DNA from: Polaribacter pectinis
GTDB taxonomy: Bacteria > Bacteroidota > Bacteroidia > Flavobacteriales > Flavobacteriaceae
Reading direction: 5' to 3'
Assembly (NCBI RefSeq): GCF_014352875.1
Contig: NZ_CP060695.1
Coordinates: 589,501-653,500 of the forward strand
Length of the DNA: 64,000 nt
Part shown: positions 55,514 through 64,000 of the stretch, one piece after another
Layout of the letters: every line of letters begins with the position of its first letter
Numbering within the stretch: position 1 is the stretch's first letter
Program-made: the position numbers and the translations under genes
Notes under the pieces: model-generated
Database searches by the model: none
What the model saw: only the letters and a program-made list of their open reading frames with translations
What the model was told of the DNA's origin: nothing

Positions 55514-57937
55514 ATGAAAAAATCTCTACTAATTCTATTATTAATTTCATTTTCTTTTGATGGGTTTTCACAGTTTTTTACAGAAAAATCTAATAATAAA
55601 CTTCAAAAAGGAATTGCTAAATACGAAGGTTATTTTACTTTTTATTATGATGAAAATAAGGATGAAATTTTTCTTCAAATTGAAAATTTAGGGAATGAAT
55701 TCTTATATGTACGTTCACTTTCTGAAGGAATTGGTTCTAACGATATTGGTTTAGATCGTGGACAATTAGGTGGTGGAGTAGTAGTGCATTTTAAAAAAGC
55801 TGGTAATAAAATTATGATGATTCAGCCGAATCAAGATTTTAGAGCAATTACAGATAACAAAGAAGAAAAACAATCTGTAAAAGAAGCATTTGCAAAATCG
55901 GTTTTACATGGTTTTATTATTAAAGAAGAAAAAAATGGTGTTTTTTTAGTAGACGCAACTTCATTTTTTATGCAAGATGCACATGGTGTTGCTAGAACTT
56001 TAGCAAGAAATAACCAAGGAAATTACAGTTTAGATAAAAGTAAATCTGCTTTTAATATTGAGAGAACAAAAGCATTTCCTAAAAATGTAGAGTTTGATGT
56101 GATGCTAACATTTAAAGGTTCTCCAAAAGGATATAATATTAGAAGTGTAGCGCCAAATGCAAGTTTGGTTACTGTAAATCAGCATCATTCTTTAGTAGAA
56201 TTACCAAATAATAATTACAAACCAAGAAAATTTGATACACGTTCTGGAGGTTACCCAATGTCTTATTTAGATTATGCAACGCCAGTAAATGAATCAATTA
56301 CAAAACGTTTTATTTACAGACACAGATTAGAAAAAAAAGACCCAAATGCTGCAATTTCTGAAGCAAAAGAACCAATTATTTATTATTTAGACAGAGGAAC
56401 TCCAGAACCAGTTCGTTCAGCTTTATTAGATGGAGGAAAATGGTGGAATCAAGCTTTTGAAGCTGCTGGTTATAAAGATGCTTTTCAAATGAAAATGTTG
56501 CCAGAAGGCGCAGATCCTTTAGATATTCGTTATAATATGGTGCAATGGGTGCATAGATCTACCAGAGGTTGGAGTTATGGTGCAAGTATTTCTGACCCAA
56601 GAACGGGCGAAATTATTAAGGGTCATGTAAGTTTAGGTAGTTTACGAATTCGTCAAGATTTCTTAATAGCACAAGCGTTGCATGCTCCTTACAAAAATAA
56701 TTCAGTTGATGATGATTTTGCGTTACAAATGGCAATTGCAAGAATTAGACAATTATCTGCACATGAAATAGGGCATACTTTAGGTTTTGCACATAATTTT
56801 TCTGCAAGTACAAATGGTAGAGCTTCTGTGATGGATTATCCGCATCCAAAATTCAGTTTAAAAAATGATGAAATTGATTTTTCTGATGCTTATGATACAA
56901 AAATTGGAGATTGGGATAAAGTAACAGTTGCTTATTTTTATCAAGATTTTCCTTCGGATAAAAATGAAGAAAATGAGTTGAATTCCATTTTAGAAAATGC
57001 TACAAAAAACGGATTAAAATATTTATCAGACCAAGATGCAAGAAGTCAAGGAAGTGCAAGTGCTTCTGCTCATTTGTGGGATAATGGAGGTAATATTCAT
57101 GATGAATTATACAATATTCTGAAAATCAGAAAAACAGCCATTGAAAAATTTTCTAAGGATAATATTAAAACAAACGAACCTTATTCTGTTTTGGAAGATG
57201 TGTTTGTTCCGCTGTATTTTTTCCATCGTTTTCAAACAGAAGCTACCGTAAAATTAATTGGTGGTTTAGATTATTCTTATGCTGTAAAAGGCGATAACCA
57301 ATCCATTGTAAAAAGAGTTTCTGGAACCACAGAAAGAATAGCATTACAAGCTGTTTTGCAAACTATTAATGTTGATGAAATTGCAATTCCGAAAGAAAAA
57401 TTAGAATTATTTCCTCCAAGAGCAATGGGTTATGGTAGAAGTAGAGAATCTTTTAATAGTAAGTTAGGTGTTGCTTTTGATGCTTTTTCTGCGGTTGAAA
57501 CAGCTTCTGAAATGACTTTGAATTTATTATTGAATCCACAAAGAGCTTCAAGATTAATAGCACATAAAAGCTTACAAAAAAGACAATTAGGTTTAGATGA
57601 ATTAATTGATGAATTGGTAAATAAAACCATAAAAAAAACATATAAAGACACTTATTATCAAGAACTACAGAATGTTGTAAATGTGAAAGTTTTAGAACAG
57701 TTATTTGCTTTGGGCGCTAATAAAAACCAATATGCACAAGTAAATGCAATTGTAAATTTTAAGGTTGATGAAATTAAATCACTTCTAAAAAATGGAAATT
57801 CAGCAGGAATCCAAAATATGTACAACAAAGCCATGATTAAAATGATTGAAGATTTTCAGAAAAATCCAACTTCATTTAAGAAAACTAAAGCACTTCAAAT
57901 TCCAGATGGTTCTCCAATTGGGAGTGATAAATATTAA
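55514..57937 (+). CDS. Exported zinc metalloprotease with DUF5117/DUF4953 domains
   Basis: An 807-residue exported metalloprotease, signal peptide 1-20 (ending FSQ). The extended zinc motif HExxHxxGxxH is complete: His417, Glu418, His421, Gly424 and His427 in HEIGHTLGFAHNF, as in metzincins. An N-terminal DUF5117-like region (about 30-270) precedes it and a DUF4953-like region surrounds the site (YDTKIGDWDKVTVAYFY). Members are widespread in Bacteroidota and are thought to act in the periplasm or at the surface. The next gene overlaps its stop by one base. Confidence 0.87.
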   Translation: MKKSLLILLLISFSFDGFSQFFTEKSNNKLQKGIAKYEGYFTFYYDENKDEIFLQIENLGNEFLYVRSLSEGIGSNDIGLDRGQLGGGVVVHFKKAGNKIMMIQPNQDFRAITDNKEEKQSVKEAFAKSVLHGFIIKEEKNGVFLVDATSFFMQDAHGVARTLARNNQGNYSLDKSKSAFNIERTKAFPKNVEFDVMLTFKGSPKGYNIRSVAPNASLVTVNQHHSLVELPNNNYKPRKFDTRSGGYPMSYLDYATPVNESITKRFIYRHRLEKKDPNAAISEAKEPIIYYLDRGTPEPVRSALLDGGKWWNQAFEAAGYKDAFQMKMLPEGADPLDIRYNMVQWVHRSTRGWSYGASISDPRTGEIIKGHVSLGSLRIRQDFLIAQALHAPYKNNSVDDDFALQMAIARIRQLSAHEIGHTLGFAHNFSASTNGRASVMDYPHPKFSLKNDEIDFSDAYDTKIGDWDKVTVAYFYQDFPSDKNEENELNSILENATKNGLKYLSDQDARSQGSASASAHLWDNGGNIHDELYNILKIRKTAIEKFSKDNIKTNEPYSVLEDVFVPLYFFHRFQTEATVKLIGGLDYSYAVKGDNQSIVKRVSGTTERIALQAVLQTINVDEIAIPKEKLELFPPRAMGYGRSRESFNSKLGVAFDAFSAVETASEMTLNLLLNPQRASRLIAHKSLQKRQLGLDELIDELVNKTIKKTYKDTYYQELQNVVNVKVLEQLFALGANKNQYAQVNAIVNFKVDEIKSLLKNGNSAGIQNMYNKAMIKMIEDFQKNPTSFKKTKALQIPDGSPIGSDKY

Positions 57938-58461
57938 TGATAAGAAAAATAATAATCACAGGAACAACTTGTACAGGAAAAACAACTTTAGGAAGAAAAT
58001 TAGCAAAAGAATTATCGATTAAACAAGTAGATTTAGACGATATACATTTTCTGCCAAATTGGGTAGAAAAGGAAAATGCTGTTTTTGTGTCTGATGTAAA
58101 TAAGGAAATACAAAAATATGATGAATGGATTGTTTCTGGAAGTTATCAATCACTTTTAAAAGATACGGTTTGGCAAGAAGCAAATACTATTATTTGGTTA
58201 GATTATCCTTTAAATTTAATTATAAGAAGGTATTTTATTAGAACATATAGGAGAGTATTTCTAAAAGAAATATGTTGTGGTGAAAATTATGAAACGTTAG
58301 CTAAAACCTTCTCTAAAGAAAGTTTATTTCTATGGATTTTTAAAACCTATTGGCACAGAAAAAGAAGAATGAAAAGTTGGAAATCTACATTATTTTCTCA
58401 TAAAAATTGGATTGTTTTAGAATCTCCCAAAGAAGAAAAAATGCTTAAAAATATTTTATAA
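57937..58461 (+). CDS. Small P-loop kinase, FlaR/adenylate kinase-like
   Basis: A 174-residue cytoplasmic protein with Walker A GTTCTGKTT (residues 9-17), an adenylate kinase-like core (LDDIHFLPNW, EWIVSGSY) and the basic RRYFIRTYRRVF. It resembles topology modulation protein FlaR, whose name is historical; the true substrate of the group is not established. It is coupled to the metalloprotease gene through TAATG. Two Cys in EICCGENY are of note but not conserved as far as I know. Confidence 0.75.
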   Translation: MIRKIIITGTTCTGKTTLGRKLAKELSIKQVDLDDIHFLPNWVEKENAVFVSDVNKEIQKYDEWIVSGSYQSLLKDTVWQEANTIIWLDYPLNLIIRRYFIRTYRRVFLKEICCGENYETLAKTFSKESLFLWIFKTYWHRKRRMKSWKSTLFSHKNWIVLESPKEEKMLKNIL

Positions 58462-58465
58462 ATAT

Positions 58466-60934
58466 CTAGTCTACAGTAATTTCTGTTGTTTGGTAAAGTG
58501 GAATTCCAGTAGAAGTAATTCCTTGTATTTCTATAAGATATTTACTGTCTGCATCTGAAGTGAAAAATGAAATTTCTACAGATTTTTCATTATTAATTAT
58601 AATACTTGGTACCCAATGTAAAGTAGTTCTTATATCTGCTTTAGTTTGTTCCTCAATTCCATTTATATGATCTGGTGCATAAAATTCTTTTGCTGTGTAT
58701 AAACCAACAGCTTTATAATCTATAATTCCTGGTTTTCTTTTAATGTTTCTATTCGATTTAAAGCCATTGCCTTGTTTAGAATAGATAGAAATTACTGCGC
58801 CATTACTACTAAACATCATAGCATCTCCACCCGTTAAAACATCTATAAATGAAATTTCATTAGAAGAAATTACAGATAAATCACCTATTTCAATTGGTGT
58901 TTCATCATATAAAATTAAAGGACTAACATTAGCAGATCTACTTAAATAAATTGAATCATTTATAATTCTAATTCCTGGAAGTCCTAAAAATAAATCGATA
59001 GCTCTTCCGCTTCCAATACTATTTTTATCAGAAACATCATATCTGTTAAAAGCATCTCCATAAGAAGCTCTAGAGCTCATTTCATCATCTCTAGTTATTT
59101 CTTTACTTTTTAATTTAGAACTTATAATAACTTCATCTAAAACATTTTCATATTGTTTAAATTTATCGTTAATTTCTTCCAAATATCTTTGTAGTTTTAA
59201 ATATGTATCAATATCTGTTTTAGTTTTTTTATTTTTTATTACTGAATCATCTAAAAATACTTCTGCAATACTTTTACTTGTATTTGGTACAATTAATATT
59301 TTTCTATCAGTATCTTTTTCTGACTTGAAATTTGTAAGTCTAGCCTCTAATAATACAGGAATACTGTCATGAAAAATAAAGGGGCCATAAGAATATTCTC
59401 CTTTGTTATTCGATTTTTTAATTGGTTCTTGATGAACAGATTCTCCTACAAAAGTTAATCTTGTTGGTACAGATTTTATGCTGTAAGGAGCGTTCATGTC
59501 TAGTGTTTTTCCGGAGATAAAAAGTCCTTTTTCTTCGCTATATTTTTTTTCTGTTACTGAATTAGAAATAATTTCTTGCCAAGTAAACCTTCTCCAACCA
59601 TGAGTTAGCATTAATAAATCTAATAAATATTGTCTTTTTCTTACATTTTCATTTTCGAAAAAATAATTAGGGTTTTTAATTTTACCACGTAAGTCTGAAT
59701 TTAGTAATAACCAAGTTTTTATGTTTTCAGAATATTTAATGTTTGGTGAAGCATTAATATCTTTAACAGTCATAGAAAGTATGCTTGGTAATGTTTCCTT
59801 TAAATTGTTCTCAACATTTAATTTTAGCGTAACTTTTTTTCTATTTCCAAAATACTCTTTAGGCTTCTTAATGGTTATTGTAGGTTTTTTAAAATCGTTT
59901 TCCACAAAAACTAATCGTTCACAAACTGCTTGGCCATTAGAATTAAATAGTGTTAGATGGAGTATTCCACTATTCAATTTTTGAATAGGAATTCTTAAAA
60001 TACTATTATTTTTGGCTTCTTTAAAATTTTGATTAAATATAAGTTTCCCACGTTCATGAATTACTAATGAAGTTCCTAATAATCCATTAATGGTATTAGA
60101 ATTTAATTCTAACACTATCTGTTTTTGATTATTGATAGCATTTAAAACAAAACCATTTTCTAGAGCATCTGGTAATTTATATCTGTACGTATTGTTGTTT
60201 GTAGTTACTTCTGCAAAATAATTTTTTCCTTTTTCTGGAATGATTGAAAATTCTCCCAAACCAAATTCCGCAGATGTAAATTTTGTAATTTCATGGTTGT
60301 TGTCATCTACTATTACACCTGTAACATTTATAGAATTATAAAGATCGTCTTTTAATTTTATTGCTACTTTATTAATTAGGTTATTTACTAAATAACCACC
60401 TTGTGGGTAAAAGTTTAAGTCTGGTTTAAAACTAGAATTATTATCATAAATACTATCATTTTTAACTAATTCCGTATCATTAATTAATTGTTTTGAAGAC
60501 CAAATTGTAATCTCTTTTTGAAAGAAATAGTTTGCACCTTGGTTCCTCATATAATTAGTGTAGGCCCTTAGCTTATAATTTCCAGAAGTTAATTTTTTAG
60601 ATAATTTAAAATCTCCAGCAGTATTTAAACCATTAATGTAAAGCTGTTTTCTATCTATAAGGCTATCCTTTTCATTTAATAATTCTGTGTAAAGTACTTT
60701 ACTTTTATTCGTTTTTTCATGCGTGACACCATTTACTAAATACACAGAATACCAAACAGTATCTTCGTTAGAATAATACGTTTTATCTGTATGAACATAT
60801 ATTTTCTCTGGATAATTTTCTGAACTATATCTAAGAAGGTTCTCTGAAATTGTTTCATTAAAATAATTTTGAGAATTTGTTGAAATAGCTAGAAAAGAAA
60901 GTACAATAATTAAAAATAATTTAAGTTTCTTCAT
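58466..60934 (-). CDS. Macroglobulin-like and plug-domain exported protein without a barrel
   Basis: An 822-residue protein with a signal peptide from the ATG at 60934 (MKKLKLFLIIVLSFLAISTNSQ). The N-terminal part begins with an MG2-like domain (KIYVHTDKTYYSNEDTVWYSVYLVNG), and several beta-sandwich repeats follow to about 590. After LDEVIISSKLKSK comes a TonB-plug-like domain (GRAIDLFLGLPGIRIIND...PLILYDETPIEIGDL, about 600-730). No beta-barrel follows. The combination is a Bacteroidota-specific form of unknown role, perhaps a surface or periplasmic partner of a TonB system. An earlier ATG (60958) adds eight residues. Confidence 0.75.
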   Translation of the reverse strand: MKKLKLFLIIVLSFLAISTNSQNYFNETISENLLRYSSENYPEKIYVHTDKTYYSNEDTVWYSVYLVNGVTHEKTNKSKVLYTELLNEKDSLIDRKQLYINGLNTAGDFKLSKKLTSGNYKLRAYTNYMRNQGANYFFQKEITIWSSKQLINDTELVKNDSIYDNNSSFKPDLNFYPQGGYLVNNLINKVAIKLKDDLYNSINVTGVIVDDNNHEITKFTSAEFGLGEFSIIPEKGKNYFAEVTTNNNTYRYKLPDALENGFVLNAINNQKQIVLELNSNTINGLLGTSLVIHERGKLIFNQNFKEAKNNSILRIPIQKLNSGILHLTLFNSNGQAVCERLVFVENDFKKPTITIKKPKEYFGNRKKVTLKLNVENNLKETLPSILSMTVKDINASPNIKYSENIKTWLLLNSDLRGKIKNPNYFFENENVRKRQYLLDLLMLTHGWRRFTWQEIISNSVTEKKYSEEKGLFISGKTLDMNAPYSIKSVPTRLTFVGESVHQEPIKKSNNKGEYSYGPFIFHDSIPVLLEARLTNFKSEKDTDRKILIVPNTSKSIAEVFLDDSVIKNKKTKTDIDTYLKLQRYLEEINDKFKQYENVLDEVIISSKLKSKEITRDDEMSSRASYGDAFNRYDVSDKNSIGSGRAIDLFLGLPGIRIINDSIYLSRSANVSPLILYDETPIEIGDLSVISSNEISFIDVLTGGDAMMFSSNGAVISIYSKQGNGFKSNRNIKRKPGIIDYKAVGLYTAKEFYAPDHINGIEEQTKADIRTTLHWVPSIIINNEKSVEISFFTSDADSKYLIEIQGITSTGIPLYQTTEITVD

Positions 60935-61069
60935 CATAAAAAAGAGGATATTGGTCATATCAAAAATACCATTAACTATATGATATTAAAAATTATAAAT
61001 CTTAAAAATAACGCAATTTTGTTTGTGTTTTTTTTAAAATAGCATAATTTTAGCAGATATATAAGAAAT

Positions 61070-62095
61070 ATGATAATAGACCTAATTTCAGATACCGTAA
61101 CAAAACCAACAAAAGATATGTTGGCTGCAATGATGAATGCAAAAGTTGGTGACGATGTTTTTAAAATGGATCCAACCGTAAATGAGTTGCAAGAAAAAGT
61201 AGCCAAAATGTTCGGAATGGAAGATGCGTTATTTTTTCCTTCTGGAACCATGGCAAATCAAGCAGCTATAAAATTGCACACCCAACCTGGAGATAAATTA
61301 ATTTGCGATAAATACGCGCATGTTTATAATTACGAAGGTGGAGGAGCAGCATTCAATTCTGGAGTAACGTGTAAGTTAATTGATGGAAATAGAGGAATGT
61401 TTACAGCAGCGCAATTACAAGAAGCCGTTTCTGGAAGAAATGATATTCATGTTCCGTTTTCTAGTTTAGTTTGTATAGAAAACACAACAAACAAAGGTGG
61501 TGGAGCTTGTTGGGATTTTGCTGAATTAGAAAAATTACAAAAAATCTCTAAAGAAAATAACTTGGCTTTTCATTTAGATGGTGCGCGTTTGTTTAATGCT
61601 TTGGTGGCAAAAAATGAAACTCCACAACAATATGGGCAGTTATTCGACACAATTTCAATTTGTTTATCCAAAGGTTTGGGCGCACCTATTGGTTCTATTT
61701 TGTTAGGTTCTAAAGAGCACATTGCAAAGGCATTAAGAATTCGAAAATTGTTTGGTGGTGCTATGAGGCAAGTTGGGTTTTTAGCAGCTGCAGCAATTTA
61801 TGCTTTAGATAATCATGTAGAAAGATTGGCAGAAGATCATAAAAAAGCGCAAGAAATTGGTGCCGTTTTAAAGTCTGTTTCTTACGTAACAAAAGTAGAA
61901 AACATAGAAACAAATATCATCATTTTTTATGTTGATGAAAAAATTGGAGCAGACAATTTTATCAATAAAATGAAAGATAAAAATATTTTACTAACTCCAA
62001 TGGGTGAAGGCAGAATTAGAATTGTTACGCATTTAGATTATACAGATGAAATGCACAAAATTTTGTTAAGTGAGCTGAAAAATTATCAAAAATAA
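61070..62095 (+). CDS. ltaE: Low-specificity threonine aldolase / GntG-type PLP enzyme
   Basis: PLP enzyme of fold type I that splits threonine or a related beta-hydroxy amino acid to glycine and an aldehyde. DLISDTVTKPTKDML opens the protein, ALFFPSGTMANQAAI carries the PLP-phosphate contact, HLDGARLFNA the Asp, and Lys201 in SICLSKGLGAPIGS forms the Schiff base. Length (341) is normal. Its end overlaps the stop of the convergent beta-barrel gene by 10 bp. L- or D-specificity is not deducible. Confidence 0.92.
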   Translation: MIIDLISDTVTKPTKDMLAAMMNAKVGDDVFKMDPTVNELQEKVAKMFGMEDALFFPSGTMANQAAIKLHTQPGDKLICDKYAHVYNYEGGGAAFNSGVTCKLIDGNRGMFTAAQLQEAVSGRNDIHVPFSSLVCIENTTNKGGGACWDFAELEKLQKISKENNLAFHLDGARLFNALVAKNETPQQYGQLFDTISICLSKGLGAPIGSILLGSKEHIAKALRIRKLFGGAMRQVGFLAAAAIYALDNHVERLAEDHKKAQEIGAVLKSVSYVTKVENIETNIIIFYVDEKIGADNFINKMKDKNILLTPMGEGRIRIVTHLDYTDEMHKILLSELKNYQK

Positions 62096-62571
62096 AAACG
62101 AACAACTGGCGAAATTGGTGAAGCAAACACACTTTTGTTTTCGTCATATAAAACATCATATCTTATACCTACAGCAAATCTACCTTGGTTATAGGCAATA
62201 CCTAAATGCAACGCAGGAAAATTTGTGCTGTAAGAATTTCCATTTAAGTTTTTTTGATTAGCAAAATAGTAATCTAGATCTCCAGAAAACTGTACACCAA
62301 AATTAGTTTGATACAAAGAAATAATGCTAGCACCATAAACATTTGTAGAGAAATCATTAATTTTTGAATACAAATAGTTTACACCTGTACCTAAAGAAAA
62401 ACCATTGTTAAAGTTATAAATAGCACTTGGTGAAATACCAACTGTAGTTTGATTATTACCAAAACCTAAAGTAAAACCACCTCCAAATTGTACATCGCTC
62501 CAAAAGTCAGATTTTTGTGAGAAAGCATTAATTGAGAGAATAAATAAGAATAAACATAGAAACTTTTTCAT
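62086..62571 (-). CDS. Small outer-membrane beta-barrel protein
   Basis: A 161-residue protein with a signal peptide (1-18, ending AFSQ) and about eight amphipathic beta-strands (FGGGFTLGFGNN, FSLGTGVNYLY, FGVQFSGDLDYYF, FAVGIRYDVLYD), ending VVRFYF, a typical C-terminal Phe signal for barrel assembly. Homologues are sometimes mislabelled alpha-ketoglutarate decarboxylase; there is no support for that here. It is the last gene of the sigma-factor operon. Confidence 0.8.
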   Translation of the reverse strand: MKKFLCLFLFILSINAFSQKSDFWSDVQFGGGFTLGFGNNQTTVGISPSAIYNFNNGFSLGTGVNYLYSKINDFSTNVYGASIISLYQTNFGVQFSGDLDYYFANQKNLNGNSYSTNFPALHLGIAYNQGRFAVGIRYDVLYDENKSVFASPISPVVRFYF

Positions 62572-62581
62572 AAATTACATT

Positions 62582-63196
62582 TTAATTAATGTTTCCCAAT
62601 TTAGCAATTTCTTTATAATTTCTTTTTAATTTTCTTAATAAAATTCCATAAAGTAGTTGATAAAACAACCATAAAATACCTAAAGCTACTAGTGTTATTA
62701 CCAAGGTTAACAATATAATTAGCAATATTTGTTTTGTATTTAAGTCTTCAAATTTTAAATTTATTTCAGCAATCATTACAATAAACATAATTAGAGCCAT
62801 ATAACCCAAATTAAAAATCACGTAGTTTCTAACTGTTTTTCTTGTTTTAATAATTTTCTTCATTAAAACTCTAGTAGAATCTGAAGTTGATATTTTCTTA
62901 TAGTTTAAATAAAACATTATTAAAAAATAAAAAATAATTACATAAGCTAATATTTGTGAGTAGAAAATAAAACTTTCTAGGCCTATTTTTTTATACTCTG
63001 CATAAGCTTCATCCATATCAACAAAAAAGTACAAAGAATTTAAGATTACAAATTCTAAAATACCAATTATAAAAATCCATTTTACAATTGATGATGATTT
63101 TGAGTGCGCTAATTTGTAAATTTCTAATGAAGAAAATTTACTTGCTTCTTCTGGTTGATTTTCCCAGGCTTTTTTATAATTGTCTAATAAATCCAT
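62582..63196 (-). CDS. Four-helix membrane protein, possible anti-sigma factor
   Basis: A 204-residue protein with a cytoplasmic N-terminus (1-40) and four hydrophobic helices (about 40-60, 75-98, 125-145 and 155-180), ending in a basic tail. It starts 2 bp after the ECF sigma stop, the usual place of a cognate anti-sigma factor. I see no zinc-binding HxxxCxxC motif of the ZAS type. The role is therefore inferred from position. Confidence 0.65.
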   Translation of the reverse strand: MDLLDNYKKAWENQPEEASKFSSLEIYKLAHSKSSSIVKWIFIIGILEFVILNSLYFFVDMDEAYAEYKKIGLESFIFYSQILAYVIIFYFLIMFYLNYKKISTSDSTRVLMKKIIKTRKTVRNYVIFNLGYMALIMFIVMIAEINLKFEDLNTKQILLIILLTLVITLVALGILWLFYQLLYGILLRKLKRNYKEIAKLGNIN

Positions 63197-63198
63197 AG

Positions 63199-63693
63199 TT
63201 ATGGGTTTAAAATATTTTTTAATTTTTCTTTTGCTCTGTTCATTTTTACTCTTGCATTTACACTAGATATACCAAGTGTTTCCGAAATTTCTTTATAAGG
63301 TTTGTCTTCTAGATATAGAAATATGAGCGCTTTGTCTATATCATTTAATTGACGAACGGCATTGTAAAGTGCCTTTAATTGTATTTCTTCAGTATCATCA
63401 TAATCAGTGGCTTTAATTTTATAAGCAACATCACTAAAATCTTGTGTTTTTACCTTTCTAGTAGACTTTCTATACAATGAAATTGCTGTATTTAAAGCTA
63501 CTCTATACATCCATGTACTAAATTTAGAATCTCCCCTAAACTTTGGGTAGTTTTTCCAAACCTGTATGGTTATTTCTTGAAACAAATCATTATGTGCATC
63601 TTGGTTTGTAGTATATAACCTACAAATTTTATGCGCTATGTTTTGATTTTGTTCAAAGTCCGCTAAAAATTTAGTTTCTAAATCTTTCTGCAC
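63199..63693 (-). CDS. ECF-type RNA polymerase sigma factor
   Basis: A 164-residue group 4 sigma factor. Region 2 spans about 14-83 (DLFQEITIQVWKNYPKFRGDSKFSTWMYRVALNTAIS) and region 4 about 110-160 (LYLEDKPYKEISETLGISSVNARVKMNRAKEKLK), with a clear helix-turn-helix. The start codon is GTG at 63693. It is followed closely by the membrane protein and a small barrel, suggesting control of an envelope response. No TAnnTTTG is seen upstream, so it may drive its own expression from a different promoter. Confidence 0.9.
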   Translation of the reverse strand: MQKDLETKFLADFEQNQNIAHKICRLYTTNQDAHNDLFQEITIQVWKNYPKFRGDSKFSTWMYRVALNTAISLYRKSTRKVKTQDFSDVAYKIKATDYDDTEEIQLKALYNAVRQLNDIDKALIFLYLEDKPYKEISETLGISSVNARVKMNRAKEKLKNILNP

Positions 63694-63781
63694 TTGTAAT
63701 TAGTTAGTTTGTTTATAAGTAGCATAAAATTAAAGAATGTTACAATTTTATTCATTAAATTTTTAATTAAATAAATTTAAT

Positions 63782-63789
63782 TAGATTTG
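63782..63789 (+). promoter_or_regulatory. -7 box of the MerR gene
   Basis: TAGATTTG matches TAnnTTTG. Transcription would begin near 63795, about 16 nt before the TTG start at 63811. There is no clear -33. Confidence 0.5.
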
Positions 63790-63810
63790 TTCAGTTAAAA
63801 AACAAATAAA

Positions 63811-64000
63811 TTGAACAATATTAAGCAGGACTTTACAATTAAAGATCTTGAAAACATTTCAGGAATTAAAGCTCATACTATAAGAATATGGGAAAAAAGA
63901 TATAATTTACTTCAACCCCAAAGAACAGATACTAATATTAGGTACTATTCTAATGAAAATTTACAGAAGCTTTTAAATATTGTTTTATTGAATAAAAACA
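63811..64000 (+). CDS. MerR-family transcriptional regulator (partial, cut by window end)
   Basis: Only 63 codons are present; the gene runs out of the window. After a TTG start the product begins with FTIKDLENISGIKAHTIRIW and continues EKRYNLLQPQRTDTNIRYYS, the MerR winged helix-turn-helix with its recognition helix. In many Flavobacteriia this type of MerR/CarH-like regulator precedes carotenoid genes (crtB and others); that is from memory and cannot be tested here. No ATG lies between the in-frame upstream TAA and the conserved domain, so TTG is the only sensible start. Confidence 0.85.
   Translation, partial: MNNIKQDFTIKDLENISGIKAHTIRIWEKRYNLLQPQRTDTNIRYYSNENLQKLLNIVLLNKN

Overview
This is an AT-rich chromosomal window from a member of the Bacteroidota, most likely a marine Flavobacteriaceae close to Polaribacter or Tenacibaculum (inferred from protein character, not from a search). 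The evidence is a type IX secretion C-terminal domain, flavobacterial promoter words (TTG, about 19 nt, then TAnnTTTG), almost no Shine-Dalgarno sequences, DUF4199, DUF4295 and DUF2795 proteins, a bacillithiol gene (bshC), menaquinone genes and TonB/plug-type outer-membrane proteins. I see no rRNA, tRNA, prophage, insertion sequence or CRISPR array. Most of the window is ordinary core genome.

Layout. 0-10 kb: a glycosyltransferase and DUF4199 pair, the SRP RNA gene, an SDR, a transaldolase-like aldolase, and a menaquinone stretch (menD with a small S1 protein, later menB), then purU and a FAH-family hydrolase. 10-14 kb: a 1292-residue type IX-secreted beta-helix protein. 14-18 kb: cinA, then the translation and targeting cluster rpmB-rpmG-DUF4295-ftsY. 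17-32 kb: peptidases (M48, M14), an amidase lipoprotein, rimO, a Dph6-like ligase, the bshC-rlmF pair and an AsmA-like protein. 32-42 kb: a LysM protein, lpd, argS, a Cys-cluster protein, secA, DUF2795, a cobalamin adenosyltransferase and a methyltransferase. 42-46 kb: a wza-wzc capsule/EPS export pair whose kinase ends in a Gly-Tyr repeat. 45-52 kb: hutI, DinB, guanine deaminase, fumC, a 57-residue membrane protein and a TonB-type receptor. 52-64 kb: a prfB-eptA-arsC run, a large zinc metalloprotease with a small P-loop kinase, a macroglobulin/plug protein, threonine aldolase, an ECF sigma/membrane/beta-barrel operon and the start of a MerR regulator.

Points most worth following up. (1) A 16-codon ORF with two adjacent cysteine codons ends in a one-base overlap with bshC, the enzyme that adds cysteine in bacillithiol synthesis; this looks like a cysteine-sensing leader. 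(2) A family of intergenic elements (four copies, both strands, about 75-85 bp) has constant ends (GCGTTAGGGATTGAA and AACGCCCAA) and a variable hairpin core. (3) The Wzc tail is built from in-frame 12 and 18 bp repeats that could vary in length. (4) An esterase-fold protein has Gly where the nucleophilic Ser should be. (5) The wzc terminator hairpin is also the last codons of hutI. (6) Four genes start with TTG or GTG.

Promoters listed here are pattern matches to the flavobacterial consensus and terminators are inverted repeats read by eye; no folding or database search was run.
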